From Lentzea guizhouensis (GTDB lineage: Bacteria > Actinomycetota > Actinomycetes > Mycobacteriales > Pseudonocardiaceae): a stretch of 64,000 nt of DNA. Below, piece after piece: positions 17,011-25,316 of the stretch. The notes under the pieces are model-generated. The model was given only the letters and a program-made list of their open reading frames with translations, was not told where the DNA came from and did no database searches. The stretch is from positions 3,286,001-3,350,000 of the forward strand of contig NZ_CP016793.1 of assembly GCF_001701025.1 (NCBI RefSeq), read 5' to 3'. Every line of letters begins with the position of its first letter. Position 1 is the first letter of the stretch. The position numbers were made by a program, and so were the translations under genes.

Positions 17011-17534
17011 TGATCGCGGAGCGGTTCACGAAGGAAGCGCGCGAGGCCGTGAAGCAGGCGGTCAGGAACGCGGAGGACGTGCACGCCGGCGAGGTGGGCG
17101 TGGAACACCTGCTGCTGGCGTTGCTCGACGCGCCGGTGCTGGCCGGGTTCGACCTGCCGCGGGCCGAGCTGGAGGCGGAGTTCCGCGAGTACCGGCGCAA
17201 GGGCGGGCTGACCAAGGCCGACGCCGATGCCTTGCGGGGCTTGGGGATCGACGTCGACCAGGTGATCGACTCGGTCGAGCAGTCGCTCGGCAGGGGCGTG
17301 CTGCGGCCCGGTCCGCGGCGGCGGTGGTTCGGCATGCCGCTCGAGGCCGCGTGCAAGAAGGCGCTGGAGAACAGCCTGCGCGAGTCCCGCGACCTCGGCC
17401 ACAACTACCTGGGTAGCGAGCACGTCCTGCTGGCGCTGCTGCAGGGCGGGGGAATCGTGGCCGAGGTGCTGGCCGAGCGCGGGGTCGACTACGCGGAGAT
17501 CAGGAAGCGGGCTGTGAGCGCTCGCGCCAGGTGA
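17007..17534 (+). CDS. Clp N-terminal (double repeat) domain protein
   Basis: A protein of 175 residues. It contains two Clp-N repeats: FTKEAREAVKQAV with VGVEHLLLALLDAP near residues 6-45, and LEAACKKALENSLRESRDLG with YLGSEHVLLALLQGG near 110-155. There is no AAA module, so it resembles the substrate-recognition domain of ClpC without the ATPase. Such stand-alone proteins may act as adaptors or decoys for ClpCP, which is inference. It is translationally coupled to the HTH gene, and its 3' end overlaps the opposing membrane gene by 35 bases. Confidence 0.82.
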   Translation: MMIAERFTKEAREAVKQAVRNAEDVHAGEVGVEHLLLALLDAPVLAGFDLPRAELEAEFREYRRKGGLTKADADALRGLGIDVDQVIDSVEQSLGRGVLRPGPRRRWFGMPLEAACKKALENSLRESRDLGHNYLGSEHVLLALLQGGGIVAEVLAERGVDYAEIRKRAVSARAR

Positions 17535-18138
17535 GGTGCGGCAGGAACAGCTGCGACAGCGGGCCGATCCCGAGCGCGTACAGGACCGTGCCGATGCCGA
17601 CGGTGCCGCCGAGCAGCCAGCCGGTGCCGAGCACCAGCAGCTCGATGCCGGTGCGGGCCACGCGCAGGGACAGGCCCGTGCGGCGGCAGAACCCGGTCAC
17701 CATGCCGTCGCGCGGGCCCGGTCCGAGCCGGGAGCCCACGTAGGCGGCGAACGCGACCGCGTTCAGCACGATGCCGAGCACCAGGAAGATGATCCGGGGC
17801 AGAAGTCCCTGCGGGGTGGGCAGGATCGCGAGGGTCGCGTCGACGCTCACGGCGATCACGAGGACGTTCGCGATCGTGCCGACACCCGGTCTCTGCCGGA
17901 GCGGGATCCACAGCAGCAGGACGGCCACGCCGGTGATCGCGGTGATGAGGCCGAAGCTCAGCCCGGTGCGTTCGGTGAGGCCCTCGTGCAGCACGTCCCA
18001 CGGGTTCAGTCCGAGGGTCGCGCGGATCTGCATGGCCATGCTCGCGCCGTAGAGCCACAGCCCTGCCACGAGCTGGGGGAGTCGGCGGACGGGTGCGACG
18101 GTCACGGGGACCTGGTGGAGTGCGGTGAGCGAAGCCAT
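17500..18138 (-). CDS. YczE-like integral membrane protein
   Basis: A protein of 212 residues with five or so membrane helices: LVAGLWLYGASMAMQIRATL, LITAITGVAVLLLWIPL, ANVLVIAVSVDATLAIL, IIFLVLGIVLNAVAFAAYVG, and a final Gly-rich pair. Motifs LGLNPWDVLHEGL and GPGPRDG are typical of the YczE/YitT-like family, whose substrate is unknown. It lies opposite a MocR regulator across 61 bases with repeated ATTGGCC boxes, the arrangement described for yczE-yczR pairs. Confidence 0.82.
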   Translation of the reverse strand: MASLTALHQVPVTVAPVRRLPQLVAGLWLYGASMAMQIRATLGLNPWDVLHEGLTERTGLSFGLITAITGVAVLLLWIPLRQRPGVGTIANVLVIAVSVDATLAILPTPQGLLPRIIFLVLGIVLNAVAFAAYVGSRLGPGPRDGMVTGFCRRTGLSLRVARTGIELLVLGTGWLLGGTVGIGTVLYALGIGPLSQLFLPHLTWRERSQPAS

Positions 18139-18157
18139 GTGGCCATACTGAGCTTCG

Positions 18158-18198
18158 ATTGGCCTGGTAATCCATAGCCAATTCCGGATAATTGGCCT
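18158..18198. promoter_or_regulatory. Repeated ATTGGCC boxes between yczE- and yczR-like genes
   Basis: ATTGGCCT occurs at 18158-18165 and 18191-18198 in direct orientation, with an inverted partial copy (GCCAAT) at 18177-18182. Direct repeats are usual for MocR regulators, which bind as domain-swapped dimers. The last box touches the regulator's start codon. Confidence 0.55.
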
Positions 18199-18199
18199 C

Positions 18200-19636
18200 A
18201 TGCTCCCACCAGGTGGACGGATATCGGGTGTGCGACTGGTCCGGCTGCTCGGGTCCTGGCGCAAGAACGGCGCGCGGCAGGGGTCCGCCGACCTCGCCGC
18301 CGCGATCCGGCTGCTCGTGGCGGACGGCCGGTTGCCGGTCGGCACCCGGCTGCCCTCCGAGCGCGAGCTGACCGACGTGCTCCCGGTGAGCCGCACCACG
18401 ATCACGACCGCGCTCGACCAGCTGCGCGACGAGGGGCTGGTGGCGTCCCGGCGGGGCGCGGGGTCGTGGATCAACGGCCCGGTCGGGGGCGGGGGTGGCA
18501 TCCTCGGCGGCGACGACACGTTGATCGACCTGACCCGGTGCGCGCCGCCGGCCCACCCCGGCCTCGCCCAGGCGATGGCGGCGGCGCTGACCCAGATGCC
18601 ACAGCACCTGGTGTCACACGGGTACCACGAGCGCGGGCTGCCCCAGCTGCGGCAGGCGATCGCCGACAGGTACACCGCGCGGGGGCTGCCGACGTCCGCG
18701 GACCAGGTCGTGGTCACCTCCGGCGCGCAGCACGCGTGGGCGCTCGCGTTGCGCCTGTTCGCCGGGCCGGGCGACCGGGTGCTGGTGGAGCAGCCGACCT
18801 ACCCCAACGCGCTGGAGGCGGTGCGGGCGGCGTCGGCGGTGCCGGTACCGGTGCCCATGACCGACGACGGCTGGGAGGTCGACGCCTACGAGGCGGCGCT
18901 GAGGCAGGCCGGCCCCCGGTTGGCCTACCTGATCCCGGACTTCCAGAACCCGACCGGCTCACTGCTCTCCTCCGCGGGGAGGGAAGCACTTGCCGCCGTG
19001 CTGCGGAAGGCGCACACGCCGGTGGTCGTGGACGAGACGCTGGTCGAGCTGTCGCTGACCGACGAGCCGATGCCGTTGCCGATGGCGGCGTTCGGCGGGG
19101 ACCTGGTGGTGACGCTGGGGTCCGCGAGCAAGTCGCACTGGGGTGGGCTGCGCGTCGGGTGGATCCGGGCGTCGGCGGAGATCGTGCACCGGCTGGTGTC
19201 CACGCGGGCGGCGATCGACCTCGGGACGCCGGTGTTCGAGCAGCTGGTGCTGAGCGAGCTGCTGAAGGATGCGGAACCCGTTCTGCGGCAACGCCGACTG
19301 GAATTCGCCGCCCAGCGGGACGTCGCGGTGGAGGCACTGGCCCAACACTGTCCACAGTGGAGCTTCAAGGTGCCGTCCGGCGGGCTCGGCCTGTGGTGCA
19401 CGCTCGACGCGCCGATGAGCACCCGGATCGCGGTGGTGGCGCAGAACCACGGCCTGCGGCTCGTCCCCGGCCCCCGGTGGGCGGTGCACGGCGGCTGCGA
19501 GCAGATGCTCCGGGTGCCGTACACGCAGTCGTCCGAAGTGCTGCGCGAAGCGATCGGCCGTTTGGGTGTGGTTGCTACATCCGTTGCGGGTACTGGATTT
19601 TTGGCAGATGCCGAGCTGGCGGTGCCGGTGGCGTGA
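18200..19636 (+). CDS. MocR/GntR-type regulator with aminotransferase domain (YczR-like)
   Basis: A protein of 478 residues. The winged HTH is at about residues 28-98 (SADLAAAIRLLVADGRLPVG, LPSERELTDVLPVSRTTITTAL). A class I aminotransferase fold follows, with PTYPNALEAVRAA, FQNPTGSLLS and the PLP-binding lysine in GSASKSHWGGLRVGW near 310. MocR proteins sense PLP-linked ligands and regulate the divergent gene, here a YczE-like membrane protein. The start codon lies right at an ATTGGCC box. Enzymatic activity is not expected although the PLP lysine is kept. Confidence 0.88.
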   Translation: MLPPGGRISGVRLVRLLGSWRKNGARQGSADLAAAIRLLVADGRLPVGTRLPSERELTDVLPVSRTTITTALDQLRDEGLVASRRGAGSWINGPVGGGGGILGGDDTLIDLTRCAPPAHPGLAQAMAAALTQMPQHLVSHGYHERGLPQLRQAIADRYTARGLPTSADQVVVTSGAQHAWALALRLFAGPGDRVLVEQPTYPNALEAVRAASAVPVPVPMTDDGWEVDAYEAALRQAGPRLAYLIPDFQNPTGSLLSSAGREALAAVLRKAHTPVVVDETLVELSLTDEPMPLPMAAFGGDLVVTLGSASKSHWGGLRVGWIRASAEIVHRLVSTRAAIDLGTPVFEQLVLSELLKDAEPVLRQRRLEFAAQRDVAVEALAQHCPQWSFKVPSGGLGLWCTLDAPMSTRIAVVAQNHGLRLVPGPRWAVHGGCEQMLRVPYTQSSEVLREAIGRLGVVATSVAGTGFLADAELAVPVA

Positions 19637-19641
19637 GACAC

Positions 19642-19680
19642 GTCGGCCCGGTCTCCCACAGCGGTGGAGACCGGGCCGAC
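19642..19680 (+). terminator. Terminator of the MocR gene
   Basis: GTCGGCCCGGTCTCC at 19642-19656 pairs perfectly with GGAGACCGGGCCGAC at 19666-19680 around a nine-base loop, five bases after the stop. Confidence 0.8.
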
Positions 19681-19699
19681 GAACTTGCCAACGGGTGGC

Positions 19700-19823
19700 C
19701 TGCGGCGGGGGACGTCCCAGGGATTGGCGTCCCCCGTCCGCAGGTTTCCCGTGTGGTCCGAGGCTGCGGGGGCAGCGCGGCACTCGGACCAGACCCGACC
19801 TGCCAGGGCGCGGTTGGCAGGTC
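19700..19823. other. Three further consecutive hairpins (possible structured RNA)
   Basis: Beyond the terminator come three more stems. CTGCGGCGGGGGACG (19700-19714) pairs with 19728-19743 (one bulge). TGGTCCGAG/CTCGGACCA (19754-19762 with 19783-19791) encloses GCTGC/GCAGC. GACCTGCC/GGCAGGTC lies at 19797-19804 with 19816-19823. No gene is visible from 19637 to 19931. Confidence 0.5.
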
Positions 19824-19931
19824 AGGAAGACTGGGTTCCTTGCGTACAACGGGAAATACGAGGAGGAGTTACTGGCGCGACGGAACGAGACGGTCACGAA
19901 TCGCGCAGAGGGCAGACTGGTCCTGGTCGAC

Positions 19932-20948
19932 TCAGTCGGGTGACGTGCTCGGCAGGCCGGGAAGGCTGCCGGGAGACCGACCGTCGCGACGTTCGTCCAC
20001 CGACCACGTGGCCGGCGGGAACAGCTCGTTGCGCGACGTCAGCACCGTCAGCGCGCCGCGCGCGCCGCCGGAGTTGTCGGTGTGGCTCGACGACGCGGAG
20101 GCCGTCGCGGTGACCGGGGCGGGCTGGGGCGCCGGAACGGGCGCGTCCTGGCCGGGCTCGGTCCAGGTGAGGTCGGGCTGCCCACCGGGTCGGTCTGGGC
20201 GTGGTGAGGACGAGGGGCGCCGGCAGCTGCGGCACGACCTTCTTGGCCGTGACGGGTGCCGGTGCCGGTGCGGCTGCGGTGGCGGGAGCTCGGCGGCGGC
20301 CTTGGCGGCCAGTCGCGCGGCGCGGGCCTGGGCCTTGGCCTTGAGCACCTCGGGCGGCGCCTTGTTCGAGACGGTGCCGGACCGGTGGTTGCCCTGGTTG
20401 CCGCCGGTGAAGTCGAGCACCGGCCCGTGGTCCTGGTCGTCCTCGTCGGCGGGGGCTTCCGGTTCGCGCGGCGGGATGATCACAGGGGCCGGGACGTGCT
20501 TGATCGGCTCGTGGTGCTCGGCGAAGGACGTGGTGAACGCGGTGGCCCAGCCGGCGGGGTCGTCGGCGAGGCTCGGGGTGCCGAGCGGTGTCACGAGCAC
20601 CAGCGGGACGTCGGCCGGGTCCTGGAGCGGTTCCGGCGCCTCGGACTGCGTCCCGGGGTCCGGCGTGTGCTGCGGGTCCGGCGTGGTCTCGGAGTCCGGC
20701 GTGGTCTCGGAGTCCGGCGTGGCCGACGGCTCGGGAACGGCTTCGGGAGTGGCTGAGGCGACCGGTGCGAGCATCGCGGGGGCCTCGACCGTGATCTCGA
20801 CGGCGGGCGGCGCTTCGGTGACGCCGGGCGTGGCGGAGGCGGGGGACCCGCTCAGCAGCCAGGCCGCGGCCGTGAACCCGCCGAGGGCAGCAGCCCGCAG
20901 CAGCAGTGCGACAGCTCCACCACCGGCCACAGGATCACCACCGTCCAC
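19932..20948 (-). CDS. Exported Pro/Thr/Glu-rich hypothetical protein
   Basis: A protein of 338 residues from a GTG at 20948. The N-terminus is a signal peptide (VALLLRAAALGGFTAAAWLL, cleavage near SPASA). Then comes a Thr/Pro/Glu-rich wall-type linker with repeats of ETTPDS, a basic helix (KAKAQARAARLAAKAAAEL), another Pro-rich part and a short folded end (LTVLTSRNELFPPATWS). No catalytic motif is seen. Between about 20180 and 20280 the stated frame has poor third positions while a neighbouring frame reads APAPAPVTAKKVVPQLPAPL, so two compensating indels may be present. Function unknown. Confidence 0.6.
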   Translation of the reverse strand: MDGGDPVAGGGAVALLLRAAALGGFTAAAWLLSGSPASATPGVTEAPPAVEITVEAPAMLAPVASATPEAVPEPSATPDSETTPDSETTPDPQHTPDPGTQSEAPEPLQDPADVPLVLVTPLGTPSLADDPAGWATAFTTSFAEHHEPIKHVPAPVIIPPREPEAPADEDDQDHGPVLDFTGGNQGNHRSGTVSNKAPPEVLKAKAQARAARLAAKAAAELPPPQPHRHRHPSRPRRSCRSCRRPSSSPRPDRPGGQPDLTWTEPGQDAPVPAPQPAPVTATASASSSHTDNSGGARGALTVLTSRNELFPPATWSVDERRDGRSPGSLPGLPSTSPD

Positions 20949-21106
20949 CGTTCAGGTCACCGCCAACGCACAGCGCCGTCGGAGGTCGACGTTGAGCTAT
21001 GTCTAGCACTGGTGAGTGACTTTTCGAACCAACTCGCCGCAAACCACACGGAAGGGCGGACACGTGCGGCTGTCCGGGTTGCGGTGATCAGGCGTGAACA
21101 CCCTCT

Positions 21107-22021
21107 GTGTCGTCATCGGATCGAGTGACATTGCGCCTCGGTCCCCTGTGGACCGCGTCACCGCGCGGGATGGTGTCCGTTGTGGACGCACCGAAGCAGG
21201 TCAAGAGCCTCTCTGAGCTGGTCGATCACGCGTCTGAGGCCCTCGGCCCAGTGCACGTGCACGATCCTGGCGGCCCAAACGAGTGTTTGGTCCGTTCGGG
21301 CGAACTGGTCGTGCTCCCGGAGGATGCACCCACTGTGCGCAAGCGTTTGCGAGGTGTCTGCTCCCATGAGGAGATCACCGCGGAAGCCATTCGGGTGCAT
21401 CTGAGACCCGCACACGCCCTGCGCGCCGTGCAGATCGCGAAGGACGTCGGCGCGGCTCCGCACCACGTCCACCTGGCCTGTCCGATCATGATCGGCACCT
21501 CGCGCCCGGTCATCGGCGGTCACCTGCCGTCGTTGCGTGGGGAGGGGGCCGTGGCGTTGCTGGACACCCCTCTCGACGCATCGCACGGCGCGCTTGTCGC
21601 CGGTGTGCTGCGGCACCACGGTGCGACCGTGCGCCCGTTCCCCGTCCTCACGCCGTCCGGCTTCGGCTCCGACCTGGTCCTCGCCGCCGCCCTGCGCGCC
21701 ACCCGCTCGTTGCCGGTGGTGCTCGTGTCGTCCGGCACCTACACGTTCGACGACGCCTGCCCACCCGTGCTCGCTCGCTGCGGAGGCAACGTCGTGGCGG
21801 CCGCGGGCAACGGCGGCTCGTCCCGCCCGTGGTGGCCGGCCGCGCTGCCGTCGGTGGTCGCCGTCGGCACCTCCGACCCGTTCTCCGGTCACGGCCCGTG
21901 GGTCGACGTGGTCGCCGACGGCGTGGACGTCCCCGCCACGGTCGGCACGGCGCAGTCGCTGTGCACGGGCACGTCGTTCGCCGCCGCGCTGCACGCGGCC
22001 ACCCTGGTGCCGGTGCCGTAG
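21107..22021 (+). CDS. Compact subtilisin-like (S8 family) peptidase facing a CHAT protease gene
   Basis: A protein of 304 residues from a GTG. The C-terminal half holds subtilase motifs: VALLDTPL (Asp), SHGALVAGVL (His) only about nine residues later, VVAAAGN (oxyanion Asn) and GTSFAA (Ser). The Asp-His spacing is far shorter than in classical subtilases, and the chain stops 11 residues after the GTSFAA motif, so the usual final helices are missing. The first 130 residues are of unknown fold. There is no signal peptide, so it acts inside the cell. The 3' 133 bases overlap the opposing TPR-CHAT gene. A link to that operon is inferred. Confidence 0.72.
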   Translation: MSSSDRVTLRLGPLWTASPRGMVSVVDAPKQVKSLSELVDHASEALGPVHVHDPGGPNECLVRSGELVVLPEDAPTVRKRLRGVCSHEEITAEAIRVHLRPAHALRAVQIAKDVGAAPHHVHLACPIMIGTSRPVIGGHLPSLRGEGAVALLDTPLDASHGALVAGVLRHHGATVRPFPVLTPSGFGSDLVLAAALRATRSLPVVLVSSGTYTFDDACPPVLARCGGNVVAAAGNGGSSRPWWPAALPSVVAVGTSDPFSGHGPWVDVVADGVDVPATVGTAQSLCTGTSFAAALHAATLVPVP

Positions 22022-24004
22022 CAGCTGAAGCCCAGGTGGGCGACGGCCCGTGCGGCCTCGGCGGGGTGGCCGATCTGCCGGTGGACCGCGGTCATGGCGC
22101 TGGTGAGCTGCTCGTCCGGGACGGGGAGGACGCTCGCGACCACCGCGCGCGTGCCGGCGTCGAGGAAGGCCCTGGCCAGGCGTGACTCGCAGGCGGAGAG
22201 GACGACCGTGTCGGGCGGGTCGGCCATGCGGGCGATGTCGTAGCCGTAGAGCGGGCCGTCCTCGAGCTCCAGGTAGGAGAACAGCGGGTTCTCCGCGTTC
22301 ACGCGCCCGTGTGCGGCGATGTGGGCGATGCCGGCACCTTCGAGTCCTCGGAGCGCGCCCTCCACGGTGGGCTTGATCGTCTCGCCGCCGTGTTCTCGTT
22401 GCAGTGCGGCCACTTCGTCGTGGGCGAGGTCAGGACCGGTGACCCACACCCTGCGGTCGTTGTGCCGTGGTGGCCGCCAGCGGTCGAGTCCCGGCAGCAC
22501 GTGGACCCTCGGTCTGAGCGCTGCCCACGGCATGTCGTGCAGGACGCCGTCCGGGATCACGACGACCTCGTCCTCGTCCGGCAGCAGGTCGTTCTCGATG
22601 GTCCTGCCCGCGCGCAACGCCAGCCTCGCCGCTCGGACGAGCGCTTCCGGCTCTTCGACGGTTCTGGTCCTCTCGCCGCTCACGGCGAGCATTCGTCCTC
22701 TGTGGACGATGAAGCTGACCATCGGCAGGCTCTTCGGCACGTGTTCGCCCGACTGAGTACGTGGCTCGGCGGCGACCGTGAGCCGGCGGATGTCCCGTTC
22801 CAACGCCTCGACCGGCCCGCCGAACACCCTCGCCCGGCGCAACCTCGACAGTGCGGCGGCGAGCCCGGGATCGTTGGGCGGCAACGGCGACGGGTACCGC
22901 CTCCGGTGCTTCTCAGCCCACTGGACCAGCTCGTGCGGCGTCCGCGCCAGGTCGAGCGCGACCCCGGTCAGCTCCCTGCGCACCCACTCGTTGCTGAGCC
23001 CGGCCCCGTCCTCGTCGAGAACCCGCAGCCCGGCCCGGCACGCCGCCAGCGCACCCCGCCGGTCCGACCGCCTGGCCTGCGCGAGCCACCCCAGCGCCCT
23101 GGTCCGCGCGGGCCCGCGAAACCGTTGCGCCGCAACCACATCAACCTCGCCCTTGGCCAGCATCAGCTCACCGTCCGGCCGCCCCGCCTTCCGGTACAAC
23201 CGCAGCGCCGACTCGACGTCCCCGCCCGCAGCGCACACCGCGCCCCAGCAACACCGCCTCCGGCGACTTCCGGTTGCACCGCTTCAACAAACCGAGCGCC
23301 GCCTCCACCACCCGCCGCGCCTCCTCGTCGAGCCCGGCCGCGAGCAGCGCCTCCGCCCGGTCCACCAACGCCTCCGGCCGGCTCGTCGAGTCCAGCCCGG
23401 CCCGCGCCGCCGCCTCGTACCGTGTGAGCGCGAGCGGCAGGTCCCCGGCCAACATGGCCACGAACCCCTTGTTGTGCAAGCACATCGCCATCCGCCCGGT
23501 CTCCCCGATCCGCTGCAACGCCTGCTCGGCCGCCGTGAAGTCCGCCTCGGCGTCCTTCAGCCGCAACGCATGACAACGCGCGATCCCTCTGCCGACCAAC
23601 GCGTTGGCCAGCCACCGCTGGTCGTCGTACCGGCGCAGGTCCCGGATCACCGCGGTCAGCTCGGCCATCGCCGGCCGCGGGTCGTTCGCCTGGCACAGGT
23701 GCAACCCCCTGATGCACCGAGCCCTGGCGAGCTCGTTGCCCTTGAGCCCCGGCGTCGCCCGGTCCAGGTGCTCCAGGCTCTGGGCGCGCCGCCCGCGGTC
23801 GAGGTCGACCCAGGCGAGCGTGAGCAGGAACCGCGGCTCGCCGGTCAGCCGGTACCCGCGCCTGGCCAGCTTGGCGGCGTCGTCGAGGTGCCCGAGCTCG
23901 ACGTGGGCGACGCTCAGGTCGTGCAGGGCGTCGGCCCGCTGGGCCTTGGTGCCGCGCACCTTGACGCCGGCGATCGTGGTCCGCGGGTCGATGGTGGCGC
24001 TCAT
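21889..24004 (-). pseudogene. TPR-CHAT caspase-like protease, one-base frameshift near 23243
   Basis: Starts at ATG 24004 with about 250 residues of TPR-like helical repeats (ALHDLSVAHVELGHLDDAAK, AMCLHNKGFVAMLAGDLPLA). The frame breaks at a GGGG run (23243-23246); removing one G gives AVLLGAVCAAGGDVESALRL and continues into a CHAT domain. The protease His is in AHIAAHG and the Cys in VLSACES, both intact. The span is 705 codons plus one base. The restored product would be about 704 residues. The last 40 or so residues run antisense through the subtilase gene and look non-native; relatives usually end near LGFSCYG. CHAT proteins are caspase-like effectors. Here the gene is coupled to its own sigma factor operon. 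Confidence 0.75.
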
Positions 24005-24360
24005 GCGACGAACCACCCCGTCGTGAGGCCCAGCTCGGGCACGCAGAGGCACACCGGTCCAGGCGTGACCTCGGCCCGGAACCAGCCTTCCGGGTCCGGT
24101 TGCAGGGTGACGGTGGTGTCGGGCGAGCGGACCTCGACGGTGACGTTCTTGTCGTCGAGCACGCCTGTCAGGTGCGGGCCGTCGAGCTGCAGGTACATCC
24201 GGCCGACCCCGACGTGGAAGACGAGCTGGCGGGAGGGGCCGCGGACCGGTTCGTCGACGGCGGTCATGGGGTCGAGACCGGTCGGGGCAGGGGTGATGGC
24301 GGCCGGTGGCGCGTCGGGGCCGAAGAGGTCGGCGATCTCGTCGAGCAGCGGATCCCTCAT
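24001..24360 (-). CDS. Conserved hypothetical protein of the sigma/CHAT operon
   Basis: A protein of 119 residues. After an acidic helix (RDPLLDEIADLFGPD) it is a predicted all-beta domain: QLVFHVGVGRMYLQLDGPHL, VTVEVRSPDTTVTLQPDPEG, WFRAEVTPGPVCLCV. There is no signal peptide. The stop overlaps the CHAT start as ATGA and the start overlaps the previous stop, so it is made in step with its neighbours and could be a regulator or partner of the protease. No known family can be named. Confidence 0.72.
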   Translation of the reverse strand: MRDPLLDEIADLFGPDAPPAAITPAPTGLDPMTAVDEPVRGPSRQLVFHVGVGRMYLQLDGPHLTGVLDDKNVTVEVRSPDTTVTLQPDPEGWFRAEVTPGPVCLCVPELGLTTGWFVA

Positions 24361-24734
24361 CGCGAGCCTCCCGCGTGGAACAGGAACTGGACGGATGTGC
24401 AGTCCGGCGAGTGGGCCGGGTGGAGGTGTGGCGGGTGGTCTGCGCGGCCGAGCAGGTCGGCGAGGAGGGAGAGGAGTGCGGCCTGGTGCGCGGACATCGG
24501 CGGGTGGTCGACGTGGTCGAGCACGTCGATCGAGGGGACCGGCGGGGAGAAGCAGGCCGTGGACGCTGGTTCATGCAGGGCCGACGAGCCGGTGCCGGAC
24601 TGATGGGCCGTGCCGCTGGAACCAGCCTCCGGGCCGGAGCCGGAGCCGGGGCCAGGGCCGCGATGGCGAGCAGCGGTGGCGGAGCGGAACTGGTCGACGA
24701 GCGCGTCAGCGGCTGTGGCGGTGGCGTTCCTCAT
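24357..24734 (-). CDS. Hypothetical protein of the sigma/CHAT operon
   Basis: A protein of 125 residues. A short N-terminal helix (ADALVDQFRSATAARH) is followed by a Gly/Ser/Pro linker and a His-rich helical end (MSAHQAALLSLLADLLGRAD, HPPHLHPAHS). It starts within the sigma-factor stop (ATGA) and ends within the next start. Relatives often encode a small protein here. An anti-sigma role is possible by position but no recognised anti-sigma motif is visible. Confidence 0.6.
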   Translation of the reverse strand: MRNATATAADALVDQFRSATAARHRGPGPGSGSGPEAGSSGTAHQSGTGSSALHEPASTACFSPPVPSIDVLDHVDHPPMSAHQAALLSLLADLLGRADHPPHLHPAHSPDCTSVQFLFHAGGSR

Positions 24735-25261
24735 CGCGACGCCTCCAGCTTCACCCGCAGCGCCGCCAGGCACCGGCTCCGCGTCGACCCGACGCTCCCC
24801 ACCTTCATCCCCAGGGCATCCGCAACCTGTGCATAACTCAGCTCGGGGCTGTGGGCAGCGATCCTCAGCAGCCGCTGGCACCGCTCGTTCAACGTCGTCA
24901 GCGCCGCCCACAGCCGCCGTGCCCGGTCGCTTCCGATCGCCACGTCCTCGGGGGTGGGCAGCGTGGACTCGGGCTCCCAGCGGTCGGGCGGAACCTCGCG
25001 GCCGCGCAGGCGCAGGACGTTGATGCTCTGGCGGGTGGCGGTACGAACGAGCCAGGCCGCCAGAGCTTCTGGATCTCGCAGTCGGTGGAGGTGTTCGGCC
25101 AGGCTGAGCCAGGTGCACTGGTAGACGTCGGCGGCGTCGGTGTGGCTCAGGCGGAACGATCTGGGCACCGACCAGACCAGCCGGGAGTAGCGTTCGACGA
25201 GTGCGTCCCAGCCGGACAGGCCGACGACGGCGGCGGTGACAACCTCGGTGTTCGTCTTCAT
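24731..25261 (-). CDS. ECF-type RNA polymerase sigma factor
   Basis: A protein of 176 residues. Region 2 reads LVERYSRLVWSVPRSFRLSH, DAADVYQCTWLSLAEHL, PEALAAWLVRTATRQSINVL. Region 4 reads LRIAAHSPELSYAQVADALG, GSVGSTRSRCLAALR. No anti-sigma gene is recognisable. I start it at ATG 25261 rather than 25288 because similarity begins there. It heads a four-gene operon in which every junction is an ATGA overlap, ending in the TPR-CHAT protease. Autoregulation of the operon is likely but not shown. Confidence 0.85.
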   Translation of the reverse strand: MKTNTEVVTAAVVGLSGWDALVERYSRLVWSVPRSFRLSHTDAADVYQCTWLSLAEHLHRLRDPEALAAWLVRTATRQSINVLRLRGREVPPDRWEPESTLPTPEDVAIGSDRARRLWAALTTLNERCQRLLRIAAHSPELSYAQVADALGMKVGSVGSTRSRCLAALRVKLEASR

Positions 25262-25316
25262 GCCATTTGGAGTCGAACCCAGCGGCACCGGCTCCGCGCG
25301 TCACCCGAAAGTGGGT

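Noticed and set aside
18466..21006. An 846-codon plus-strand frame across the MocR gene and the secreted protein
   Set aside because: It overlaps two better genes, spans the hairpin region, and its product is Arg/Gly-rich with no motif.
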